From positions 567,286 to 631,285 of the forward strand of contig CAXXSU010000015.1 of NCBI GenBank assembly GCA_963664465.2: a stretch of 64,000 nt of DNA, read 5' to 3'. The notes under the pieces are model-generated. The model was given only the letters and a program-made list of their open reading frames with translations. It ran no database searches and had not been told where the DNA came from. A program made the position numbers and the translations under genes. This document shows positions 45,949-53,476 of this stretch, piece by piece (the first letter of the stretch is position 1; each line of letters starts with the position of its first letter). This DNA is from CAVOAK01 sp963664465 (GTDB lineage Bacteria > Pseudomonadota > Alphaproteobacteria > UBA8366 > CAVOAK01).

Positions 45949-46815
45949 GTGAGCGCCGCACAGATTCGCCGCGGCTTCCTCGATATCGCCGAGGGCCAAA
46001 TCCATTTTCGCGCGGCCGGTCGCGAGCCCGCCCAAAGCGAAAAACCTCTACTCGTCATGTTCCACGGCGCGCCGGGCTCGAGCAAGCAGTTCGAACGGCT
46101 CGTCCTGGCAATGGCAAGCGTCCGCCCGGTGATGGCGCTCGACACGATGGGTATGGGCGATTCCTCGCCATCCGCGCGAGAGGATGCCGACATGGCCTAT
46201 TTTGCCGATGCTGCCGGGCGCGCGCTCGACAGCCATGGCGTCACGGGCAAACTCGACGTCCTCGGCCATCACGAAGGGGCTCCTGTCGCCACGGAGTTCG
46301 CGATCGCGTGGCCGGCCCGGGTGAACAAGCTCATCCTCGACGGCATGAGCGCAGCGCCCACCGAGCGGGCGCGCGGGTATGCGACAACGCTGGACAAACG
46401 CGCCCCCATCGATCAGGTCGGGTCGCAGTATTTCGATGCTTGGCACAGCCTGCGCGATGCCTACCTGTTCCGTCCCGCCGACCAGCGCCTTGCCGCTAAC
46501 ACGCTCCCAAGCGGACTACCGTCGCTCGAGCTTTTTCACGCGCACGTGGTGGAGATCCTCAAAGGGCTCCGCACCAGCCATACCGCGACCGCGGCCGCGG
46601 CGCTCTACGACGCGCCCACGCGCCTTCCGTTCATCTCGGTGCCGACCCTCGCCACGTGTGCGCGCCTGGACGGACCGTTTTCGGCGCTCGACGAGGTGGC
46701 TCGCCTCGTGCCCGGATGCACAAAACTCATCCAACCCCAAGACAATACGGGGGACCTCGCGACCGACGAGGAAATCCGAGCGCTTGGCAAGGCGCTCGGA
46801 GATTGGCTCGGATGA
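45949..46815 (+). CDS. Alpha/beta-hydrolase-fold protein with His in the nucleophile elbow
   Basis: 288 aa from GTG at 45,949 (gaggg-agggg upstream); the frame is open earlier but without support. Elements are VMFHGAPGSSKQ, ALDTMGMGDSSPS, LDVLGHHEGAPVATEFA and a C-terminal IQPQDNTGD. The GxSxG motif is GHHEG, that is His at the nucleophile position, and no C-terminal His is seen. It closely resembles the fragment at 18,774. The TGA overlaps the ATG of the next gene. Confidence 0.82.
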   Translation: MSAAQIRRGFLDIAEGQIHFRAAGREPAQSEKPLLVMFHGAPGSSKQFERLVLAMASVRPVMALDTMGMGDSSPSAREDADMAYFADAAGRALDSHGVTGKLDVLGHHEGAPVATEFAIAWPARVNKLILDGMSAAPTERARGYATTLDKRAPIDQVGSQYFDAWHSLRDAYLFRPADQRLAANTLPSGLPSLELFHAHVVEILKGLRTSHTATAAAALYDAPTRLPFISVPTLATCARLDGPFSALDEVARLVPGCTKLIQPQDNTGDLATDEEIRALGKALGDWLG

Positions 46816-47474
46816 AACTGTACTTCAGTGGCCGAGATTACATTCACAAAGTGATCGTGGTCGCCGCCGAGGCCGGTGTGCTCGACAGGCTTGGATTTGT
46901 CACCGAGAATCCTCTCGACCGGGATGGCATCATCTGGGAGGTCAATCCCCTTGGCCGCCACCCGGTCCTGGTCTTGGACGACGGTGTGGTGCTTTGCCAC
47001 GGCCTGTTGTGCTGCGAATACCTCGACTCGCACAGCGCCGCGCCCCGCCTGTTCCCGCAGGACGAGACGCGGTGGAAAGCGCTGAGCCAGATGATCCTGG
47101 GGGATGGCCTGTTCGACGCGACATCGGCTCTGGTCATTCAAAGTTTGCGCGATCCGGCCGAGCGCAACCAGGCCGATATGCGGCGTCACCGTATGCGCAT
47201 TCTCCATGCCCTGCCGGTGGTGGATCGCGATGCGGCCGGCTTCGAAACCGAAGACTTCCACATCGGGCAGGTGTGTTTTGCCGGCGGCCTCAACTTTTTC
47301 GATATGCGCAAGCCGCTGGCGCGGGTAAAACTGGAACCGGCGGACGCCGCTTTCGACTGGCGCCGCGATTACCCCACGCTTGCCGCGTGGTACGAGCGGG
47401 TGTGCGAGCGGCCGTCGCTTCGACTGCGTCCCTCGCACCTCGGAATCCTCCCGCAGAGTGCGCCGAAGATGTGA
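46812..47474 (+). CDS. GST-like protein with altered glutathione-site residues (copy 2)
   Basis: 220 aa, ATG overlapping the hydrolase stop (ATGA). It is nearly collinear with copy 1: MKLYFSGRDYIHKVIVVAAEAG, WEVNPLGRHPVLVLDDGVVLCHG and PTLAAWYERVCERPSLRLRPS. The same substitutions occur at the catalytic stretch (SGRDYI) and at the (E/D)S position (CHG). The two GST-like genes bracket the two hydrolase genes. Confidence 0.8.
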   Translation: MKLYFSGRDYIHKVIVVAAEAGVLDRLGFVTENPLDRDGIIWEVNPLGRHPVLVLDDGVVLCHGLLCCEYLDSHSAAPRLFPQDETRWKALSQMILGDGLFDATSALVIQSLRDPAERNQADMRRHRMRILHALPVVDRDAAGFETEDFHIGQVCFAGGLNFFDMRKPLARVKLEPADAAFDWRRDYPTLAAWYERVCERPSLRLRPSHLGILPQSAPKM

Positions 47475-47505
47475 ACGGGGCCGCTGCCGGCCGAAAGGAA
47501 GAGCC

Positions 47506-48891
47506 ATGAACAAGACAACAGTTGCCTCAGGGACGCAAAGCGTGACGACCAAGCTGGCGGCGGAGGTCGCCGAGACGCCGTTTGACGCCATCCCGGGTTC
47601 CGCGCTGGAGGCGATCAAGCGCCTGGTCATCGATCACGTCGGCATCACCTACATGGGCGCCGTCTTTACCGGCGAGGCGCTTATCGCCTACGCCAAGGAA
47701 CTGGGGGGACGGCCCGAGGCGGTCCTGATCGGCGCGGGCATCAAGGTGCCCGCCGAGCTGGCCGCCGGCATCAACGCCCAGCTCTGCCGCAATACCGATT
47801 TCGAGGAGACCGGGCCCGGAACCCATGTCGGACCGCTTATCGCTCATACCGCCCTTGCGGTGGGGCAGCGCGTCGGGGCCTCGGGCCGCGATGTTCTCGC
47901 CGCCGCGGCGCTCGGCTACGCTCTGATCGCGCGATTTCACTTTGCCCGTGGCGCGGATTGGCCGCGCACCAGTGTCGTCCATCACCGCACCGCGGCCGCG
48001 GCCATCGCATCGCGGTTACTCGGTCACGACGCCGCCATGACCGCGCGCGCGCTCAGTCTGGCGTGGGAGTTTCCGCCGCGCACACACATGGCAAGCTTCG
48101 AATTCAAGTTCAAACGGGTTTCGCCGCTGGCCATGTTATCGGCGCTGGGGGCACCCTTGTTCGGTGCTCGAGGGGGCGTTCAAGCGGCGGTGATGACGGG
48201 CCTCGGCTTCGAAAGCGTGCCGGACGAGATCGACCTGCATATTTCCGGGTACGACCTCGCGGTGCTCTGCGAACCGCCGACGCCCTTCCATCACGTGAGC
48301 GGCGAAATGGAGCTCAAACCCTGGGTCTGCAGCCGGCCTTGCAGCTGCGCGATGCAGGGGATTGCAAATCTGATTCGCGAGCATGCCATTGATGCGCCCG
48401 ATGTCACCGCCATCCGGCTCCGCCTCTCGGGAATATACCTCCGGCATTGGCTAAACGACCCGGCGCCGGATACGTACTGGGAGGCCATTTATTCGACCCA
48501 GTGGGCCGCGGCCATGGTTCTACAGGGCATCCCAGCGGGCCCGAAATGGGTCACCGAAGAGCGCCTGGCCGATCCGTTTTCGCGGCGTCTTGCAGCCATG
48601 GTCGAGATCACCGAGGACCCGGATTCGACCCGGGCCTATTTTGAGCTCAGATGGCAGGACATTCGAGGCAGTGTCGAGATCGAAGCCGGCGGCGAGACCC
48701 ACCGCGCGTCATACACCATGGGCGAGACGCTTGGCAGCCCGCGCACGAACATGCCAGAGGCGATGGTCGAGGAGAAGTTTATGGAGGCCACGTCTCTGTC
48801 ACTCAGCCCGGAGAAGGGGCACGGCCTCCTCGAAGCATTGCGCCGAATCGAGGAAGTGAGCGACATCAATGATGTTGCGGCCCTTTTCTGA
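47506..48891 (+). CDS. MmgE/PrpD-family protein
   Basis: 461 aa with a good aaagga site. Family features: KRLVIDHVGITYMG, NTDFEETGPGTHVGPLIAHTALAVGQRVGASGRDV, and SCAMQGIANLIREHAI. Members include 2-methylcitrate dehydratase, aconitate decarboxylase and many uncharacterised dehydratases. It is the last intact gene of the right-arm run. The substrate is not inferable. Confidence 0.85.
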   Translation: MNKTTVASGTQSVTTKLAAEVAETPFDAIPGSALEAIKRLVIDHVGITYMGAVFTGEALIAYAKELGGRPEAVLIGAGIKVPAELAAGINAQLCRNTDFEETGPGTHVGPLIAHTALAVGQRVGASGRDVLAAAALGYALIARFHFARGADWPRTSVVHHRTAAAAIASRLLGHDAAMTARALSLAWEFPPRTHMASFEFKFKRVSPLAMLSALGAPLFGARGGVQAAVMTGLGFESVPDEIDLHISGYDLAVLCEPPTPFHHVSGEMELKPWVCSRPCSCAMQGIANLIREHAIDAPDVTAIRLRLSGIYLRHWLNDPAPDTYWEAIYSTQWAAAMVLQGIPAGPKWVTEERLADPFSRRLAAMVEITEDPDSTRAYFELRWQDIRGSVEIEAGGETHRASYTMGETLGSPRTNMPEAMVEEKFMEATSLSLSPEKGHGLLEALRRIEEVSDINDVAALF

Positions 48892-48947
48892 CCACTCTCC
48901 GCACATCGGCGGTTCGCCTGGGCCTGACGCTTGATCCGCGATTCCGC

Positions 48948-49601
48948 ATGCCGTGGGAAATCTACGTCAACCGGCTGGAAAGCGTTTTCTGCGCGAAGAC
49001 CACCCGAGCGTCGATCACCGCGAACATGTATTGCTTGGACAGGACGGCATGGAGACGTTCATCGTCTTCGACGAGGGCATCCGCCAGAACGCGCCCCATT
49101 TCGACCCAGATGTGGAGCGCGAACACGCCGCCAAACTGTTCGGCACCCACCCGTCCTATTTCAAGGCCGACACGTTGGCCGATCTGGCGGCGCAATGCGG
49201 AATCGATGCTGCCAATCTCGAGGCCTCGGTGGCCGAGTTCAACCAAGCCGTCGAAACCGGCACCGACCCGGCCTTCGGGCGGAGACGCTCCCGCGTCCCA
49301 TCGACACGCCCCCTATCTCGCCATCCGGGCGGTGGGCATGACCGTGGTGAGCCCGGCCGGCATCAACGCCGACGGCGGCCTGCAGGTTTCTACCGCCGAC
49401 GGATCGCCGATCCCCAACCTCTACGCCGCGGGCGAGGTGCTGGGCTTTGCGCGCCTCTCGGGCGCGGGCTTCCTGGGCGGCATGTCGCTGACGCCGGCGC
49501 TCACCTTCGGGCGTCTGCTCGGCCAGAAAATAACTCAGCGTCCGCTTCCTCGCAGACACCGGACATGGCGGAAGCCGTCCGTGGGGAACGAAGCCGCTTG
49601 A
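48948..49601 (+). pseudogene. Remnant of an FAD-binding flavoprotein (C-terminal half)
   Basis: Homology to the flavoproteins at 19,932 and 26,819 begins abruptly at MPWEIYVNR; the whole N-terminal FAD-binding half is missing. The frame shifts near 48,975 into GKRFLREDHPSVDHREH and then FVADE-type sequence through TDPAFGR. It shifts again near 49,290-49,310 before YLAIRAVGMT. The last part NLYAAGEVLGFARLSGAGF...LTPALTFGRLLGQK is intact. It has been 5'-truncated and has at least two frameshifts. Confidence 0.8.
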
Positions 49602-49882
49602 AATGGGCCGGATATATGCGGGGCATTAGAGCCCGTATCCGTACCCCGGGAGGGGGGGCGCGGCGGGCGCTAGCGGCAGCGAATTAGAATCTGAGGCATC
49701 GCCTGCTTGGATTCTGCAACTTGGATGCAGCAACGAACCGATCCGTTGATGCCGAACTGCATCTGGAGATTTGTGCGGCGGCCCGGATTATTACTACCCT
49801 AAATGCTACCCCACCGCCGTGAGTGGCCCCGAAGATACTCGTAACCCATTGAGAAATTGGGGGGCGATCGGGGGCCGCGCGT

Positions 49883-50353
49883 TCAACCGCGGCGAAAATC
49901 GGGATCGACCTTGGCCGTCATGGCCTCGCGCATCTGGTTCATCGCCGCGGGTGGCGCCTCCATGTAATGGAAGATCCTCCAGCCCTCGGGTTTGCGCCGG
50001 AGCACCATGCTAACGCGCACGTCGCCGGCGATCATCTCGCCGCCGTACAACCCGCCCGGCGCGAGCTCCGCGTTCCAATGCATGTCGTAGAAGACAAGGG
50101 CGAGGTCCGGGCCGATATCCTTAACCCTGATTCCGGAGCGCCTGTGAGCGGCGCGTGTTATGAGGTTTCCGGTGGCGGCGAAATAGGCTTCGATGGCGGG
50201 CCAACCAATATTGGTGTCGGCTTCCTCGGCGACATAGATCGGATCGGTCTCTTCACGGTCCCAAAGGGCCAGGATATCGTCGTAGTCGCGCTGGCTCCAA
50301 GAGGCATCGAGGCGCGCGAAAAGGGCGGTGATTTCTTCTTCCGTCTCGCTCAT
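49883..50353 (-). CDS. SnoaL-like / NTF2-fold protein (copy 2)
   Basis: 156 aa with a very strong gggaggaaa before the ATG. NTF2-like pattern: LFARLDASWSQRDYDDILALWDREETDPIYVAEE, later DVRVSMVLRRKPEGWRIFHYMEAP. It differs from the copy at 34,740 but has the same fold. It is opposite in orientation to the right-arm genes. Confidence 0.78.
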   Translation of the reverse strand: MSETEEEITALFARLDASWSQRDYDDILALWDREETDPIYVAEEADTNIGWPAIEAYFAATGNLITRAAHRRSGIRVKDIGPDLALVFYDMHWNAELAPGGLYGGEMIAGDVRVSMVLRRKPEGWRIFHYMEAPPAAMNQMREAMTAKVDPDFRRG

Positions 50354-50644
50354 GGGTTTCCTCCCAAGGGTGCCGGCGCGGCTTCAAGCCAGGCGGCGGT
50401 TTCGCTATCGAGGTGCGGCGTCATCGTATCGCGGAACTGGTGAGAAACCTATCTGTCACCAATGAGCGGATCGACGTGAATTCGGGTGCGTACTGCGGTG
50501 ACTACGCCATGAGTATCATGTGTTTTCAGATCGAGAACGTTGACCAAGACCCCATCGGAATTGTTTCAGCCCGAAACCCTTCGCGGGCGTCTCGTCCTGA
50601 CCTCCACTACGGGGGGCCACACCCCGCTTGTTCTCCTTTGCGTC

Positions 50645-50980
50645 CTAGGGCACGAGCACCATCTTGCCGAAAACGGCGCGCTCGGCGGTGAGCCGCGCCA
50701 TGTTCTGAACGTCCTTGAGCGCGCCCACCTTGTGGATCACGGGATTGAGCTGCCGCCGGGCGACCAGGTCCAGTACATGTTCGATCTCAACGCGCGACGC
50801 ATAGTGGCTGCCATGAAGGCGTAGCTGCTTGCCCAGCAGCGCGCCAATACTGATCGCAGGTGCCGCGCCGCCGTGGGCGAGAATCACTCCCGGCTTGTCT
50901 TCGTCGCTTTGGGCGACTTGGGCCTCGTCCTTGAGAATGATGCTCAGCGTGTCGGTTCTTGTGTCGTAGGTGGCCTTCAT
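50645..50980 (-). pseudogene. Chimera: DUF2283 N-terminus fused in frame to the C-terminus of an alcohol dehydrogenase
   Basis: 111 codons. Residues 1-45 (MKATYDTRTDTLSIILKD, SDEDKPGVIL) are a typical DUF2283 protein. From about 50,845 the sequence changes to an MDR alcohol-dehydrogenase C-terminus (IGALLGKQLRLHGSHYASR ... NPVIHKVGALKDVQNMARL ... GKMVLV). The two parts are in one frame, so the junction is a deletion or recombination fusion. The ADH catalytic and cofactor domains are absent. Confidence 0.7.
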
Positions 50981-51111
50981 CGGTCAGACCTCCAGTATTT
51001 CGTGATGTTGCTCGTGCGGTATATGGTAACGATCTCGGTGGGAATCCGGTCGACATCGACGAACACACGTACCAGATAGTCCCGGCTGGCTTGACGATCG
51101 GCTCGAACATA
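50977..51111 (-). pseudogene. 5'-truncated DUF4258-like gene
   Basis: A frame without a credible start encodes DYLVRVFVDVDRIPTEIV and TIYRTSNITKYWR. This resembles the C-terminal part of the small DUF4258-type proteins that usually precede DUF2283 genes. Its TGA overlaps the ATG of the DUF2283 part (ATGA), the expected coupling. The N-terminal end is missing close to the tRNA 3' half. Confidence 0.55.
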
Positions 51112-51171
51112 TGATTCCTATTCCTGGCGAGTCACGACACGCAGGCGGCATTGGCAATGAAACTTCGCCCG

Positions 51172-51226
51172 TGGTGCCCGCTGAGGGATTCGAACCCCCA
51201 CTCCCTATCGGGAAACGGATTTTAAG
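51172..51226 (-). pseudogene. 3' half of tRNA-Leu(UAA), from anticodon loop to CCA
   Basis: Reading the minus strand, the sequence starts at the loop CTTAAAA and continues with the anticodon-stem strand TCCGT, the variable arm (CCCGATAGGG), the T arm (GGGGG-TTCGAAT-CCCTC), the acceptor strand AGCGGGC and encoded ACCA. Its partners GCCCGCT and ACGGA are found at 52,801-52,839, not next to it. The two pieces together form a complete tRNA-Leu with anticodon UAA. Confidence 0.88.
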
Positions 51227-51583
51227 GCCGACGCCGCAGAAATATACTATTCAAAGACAATGGCTTGGTCGGTAGAACAAGTTGTGTGAAAAAAGTGTGG
51301 CTCACAAAGGCACAACGGACTTAGACAGAAATGCGTTTCCCGATTTTATGACGAAAAACCAATGGCTTACGAAAATAAACTAGCGGCAACGGACTTTTAG
51401 TCCGTTGTGTGCGCGCGGTCGGCGATCTCATCCCGTTCGGCGCCCTAGTCAATTCTCTTGGAAGGGTCATCGTCCTTCCGCACAACCTTCCACTGTTCGC
51501 CCTTCCCGATAGCATTAATCGTCACCCGCGCAGCGGAACGAAGGACATTCTTTACATTCGTCGGCAGTTTTTCATAACCAACG
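51227..51583. other. Insert DNA without a clear gene, with att-like repeats
   Basis: This AT-richer stretch carries only short, unconvincing frames. It contains an inverted copy (51,313-51,323) of the 11-bp TAAGTCCGTTG found at the tRNA 5' junction (52,804-52,814), and a degenerate direct copy inside the hairpin at 51,387-51,407. Confidence 0.5.
51387..51407. repeat. Perfect hairpin CAACGGACT-TTT-AGTCCGTTG
   Basis: Inverted repeat with 9-bp arms and a 3-nt loop. Its right arm with flank (ACTTTTAGTCCGTTGTG) matches the tRNA 5' junction (ACTTTTAAGTCCGTTGCG) with one deletion and one mismatch. It may be a leftover recombination site or a terminator-like hairpin. Confidence 0.7.
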
Positions 51584-51699
51584 TCATGTAATGTTGAAGG
51601 CGACAGTCCCATTTTCGTTGCGCGGGGCGACGACAACATCTGCATTATCATTTGGCAGCACGTCGTTGCGGCACGCACGTGGAAGATTTGGCGGGGTGT

Positions 51700-51856
51700 C
51701 GTTATTGTAGTGAACGTTCTCACGCGGAGTTATTTCGGAAAGGTATCCGGCCACGACCTGGTTTTGACTTTTCGATCAAAGAATCGGAGGCGCCGTTATT
51801 GTAGTGAACGTTCTCACGCGGAGTTATTTCGGAAAGGTATCCGGCCACGACCTGGT
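51700..51856. repeat. 63-bp direct repeat, period 94
   Basis: 51,700-51,762 and 51,794-51,856 are identical (both contain cgttattgtagtgaacg and end in ggccacgacctggt). The unit lies in the 3' end of the MltR-like gene and explains its frameshift. Confidence 0.92.
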
Positions 51857-52083
51857 CGCCGAAGCCCGAAGAGAAAGGGTGATGCGCAAACTGGTTGCGA
51901 ATTTTTCGAAAGAAATTGAGATCTCTCATGACGTCAGGGCTGATCCAATAGAGAGCCGCGGCCATTTTGATCCGGGCACTTGCGCTCTCAAGCGGGCCTC
52001 CCATTCGGAAAAGTGATCTTGCACCGCCGGGTATTTGATCGTTGACCTCGCCCTCAAAGAGGTTGGCCAAAATAGCGTCCATG

Positions 52084-52295
52084 TACGCAAACGAAACGAT
52101 GGCCAAGCCCCGATCGGTTTCAAACGTCAGGTACTGGAAGAAGCGCGTCATTTCTTCGCTGTCGAATTCCTTTTCTCCAACTGCTTCTAGAAGACTGTTC
52201 TCGTGAGTCTCCTGCATAGCCTTTGCGACCCTTTCTATAATCGCATACGCAAACGAAACGATGGCCAAGCCCCGATCGGTTTTCAAACGCAGGTA
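52084..52295. repeat. About 50-bp direct repeat, offset 162
   Basis: Copies at about 52,084-52,133 and 52,246-52,295 share a 37-bp identical core (tacgcaaacg ... gatcggttt) and then continue with one-base indels. They correspond to the duplicated 5' portion of the MltR-like gene. Confidence 0.88.
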
Positions 52296-52345
52296 CTTCG
52301 AATTCCTTTTCGTTTTCGTCCTCTTCCATCTTGAGTGCCTTCGAT

Positions 52346-52432
52346 TGGTGCGGGCGGCGGGACTCGAACCCGCAAGCCCTTACGGGCAAGGGGTTTTAAG
52401 CCCCTTGCGTTTACCAGTTTCGCCACGCCCGC
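52346..52432 (-). tRNA. tRNA-Leu, anticodon UAA
   Basis: 87 nt including encoded CCA. The acceptor stem GCGGGCG/CGCCCGC pairs perfectly. The anticodon arm is AGGGG-CTTAAAA-CCCCT (anticodon TAA), the long variable arm is GCCCG-taa-GGGC, and the T arm is GCGGG-TTCGAGT-CCCGC. It lies within the DNA that splits another tRNA-Leu(UAA) gene, on the same strand. Confidence 0.95.
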
Positions 52433-52800
52433 ACATGCGTACAACTATAAGTAGCGCCTGGTCCCGCCGACGCTTTGCCGGCGGCTGCTCGGCGTGCTGG
52501 CCGGAGGTCATGGCGTAGAACGAGGAGCGGGCCATGCCCCCCCAACCGGGAAGAGGTGGCGGCACTCATCGCCGTCGACCTCCGCCGCCCCAAAGGGCCG
52601 AAGGTCTCCGTCTTGGCCTCCAGCAGTTCCACCTAATGATCTCTGTAAAAACGACCTCACGCTTGCGTGTGCCAACATCGCATAAGTAGGCACCCGCAAA
52701 ACATCGTCATCTAGGAAACTTTGCGAGTGTGTCAAACTGTGCAACTGCGATTTCGGGCTGTCACCCCCTGTTTTCTGCCATTTATCGAAACCGCGTTCAC
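52433..52800. other. Insert DNA between the intact tRNA-Leu and the tRNA 5' half
   Basis: No supported gene. The end next to the junction (about 52,745-52,800) reads, on the minus strand, gtgaacgcggtttcg followed by aaatggcagaaaacaggggg. This resembles the outer end of an integrated element rather than the continuation of a tRNA. Confidence 0.4.
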
Positions 52801-52839
52801 TTTTAAGTCCGTTGCGTCTACCAGTTCCGCCAAGCGGGC
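52801..52839 (-). pseudogene. 5' half of tRNA-Leu(UAA), from acceptor to anticodon loop
   Basis: On the minus strand: acceptor GCCCGCT, D arm (GCGGAACTGGTAGACGC), anticodon-stem strand ACGGA and loop CTTAAAA, then unrelated DNA. The acceptor and anticodon-stem strands pair perfectly with the 3' half at 51,172-51,226. CTTAAAA is present at both ends of the insert, a 7-bp duplication. Precise recombination between them would restore the gene. Confidence 0.88.
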
Positions 52840-52904
52840 CGCCGGGACGCGGCCACCCTAATCGCGGCACGGGGGTGCGACAAGAAGCGTGAGCCGGACC
52901 AGCG

Positions 52905-53468
52905 CTAGTCGAGGCCGGCGAGGGAGCGGATATCTTCCCAGACGTAGCTCACTTCGATGAGCGGCGCTCCGGCAACGGCGATGCGATGCTTGCCGTCCGG
53001 TACACCGCCGAGCGCCTCATAGAACGCGCACGCCGCCTCGTTGCGTTCGAGGACGCGGATGACAAGGGCGCTGGCGCCGCCCACCGCCAGGTGCCCGGCG
53101 CAGGCCTCGACGAGCGTCCGGCCGACCCCCTGGCGCTGCCATTTCGGAACCACGTAAAGCGCGAAGATTTCGCTCGCGCCCGGGTCCTTGGCGGCGCGCT
53201 CGGGGCCGCAATCGGCGAAGCCGACGATGCCGTCGCCGCCCTCGGCCTCGGCGATAAAAGTCACGCCGGCGCGGTTTTCGTTATCGAGAACATCGGCCCA
53301 GAAAGCCGAGTGGCGGATGTCGGACATGCCGTCCAGATAGTCGTCCGGCAGGATGCCGCGGTACGCCGAGCGCCAACCAACAACATGGACGTCGCCGATT
53401 CCGGCGGCGTCGTTGAAATCGGCGATGCGCACGAGATACGCCGGAGCGCCGGTCATCGACAGGGCCAT
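52905..53468 (-). CDS. GNAT-family N-acetyltransferase
   Basis: 187 aa. GNAT core: VHVVGWRSAYRGILPDDYLD (N-terminal), FALYVVPKWQRQGVGRTLV (acetyl-CoA binding R/QxxGxG/A as RQGVGR), and VLERNEAACAFYEALGG. The acceptor substrate is unknown. The start may be 53,468 or 53,456. It begins 8 nt after the stop of the CinA-like gene, so the two are probably co-transcribed. Confidence 0.85.
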   Translation of the reverse strand: MALSMTGAPAYLVRIADFNDAAGIGDVHVVGWRSAYRGILPDDYLDGMSDIRHSAFWADVLDNENRAGVTFIAEAEGGDGIVGFADCGPERAAKDPGASEIFALYVVPKWQRQGVGRTLVEACAGHLAVGGASALVIRVLERNEAACAFYEALGGVPDGKHRIAVAGAPLIEVSYVWEDIRSLAGLD

Positions 53469-53476
53469 GGCGCGCC

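Larger units (their letters stand above)
51584..52329 (-). pseudogene. MltR-like protein gene disrupted by two internal partial duplications
   Basis: The likely start is MEEDENEKEF at 52,329. The protein body matches the MltR-like family (TDRGLAIVSFAYMDAILANLF, FFRKIRNQFAHHPFS). A segment of about 162 bp is repeated near the 5' end (TDRGLAIVSFAY occurs twice). A 94-bp unit is repeated near the 3' end (ITPRENVHYNN occurs twice), which shifts the frame because 94 is not a multiple of three. The original C-terminus (NDNADVVVAPRNENGTVAFNIT) is still readable after the second unit. It lies inside the tRNA insert. Confidence 0.65.

Noticed and set aside
46605..47630. 341-codon minus-strand open frame
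   Set aside because: It is antisense to the GST-like gene at 46,812 and its neighbours and has no recognisable motif.
50413..50824. Open frames between the SnoaL-like gene and the DUF2283 chimera
   Set aside because: No motif, no ribosome-binding site and no match to neighbouring families.
51227..52807. Transposon insertion with target-site duplication
   Set aside because: A 7-bp duplication is present, but there is no transposase and the two ends show no convincing terminal inverted repeats.
51172..52839. Group I intron in tRNA-Leu(UAA)
   Set aside because: Introns do occur at this anticodon position, but the insert contains another tRNA and a protein gene, the 3' junction lacks the expected terminal G, and the loop CTTAAAA is duplicated.
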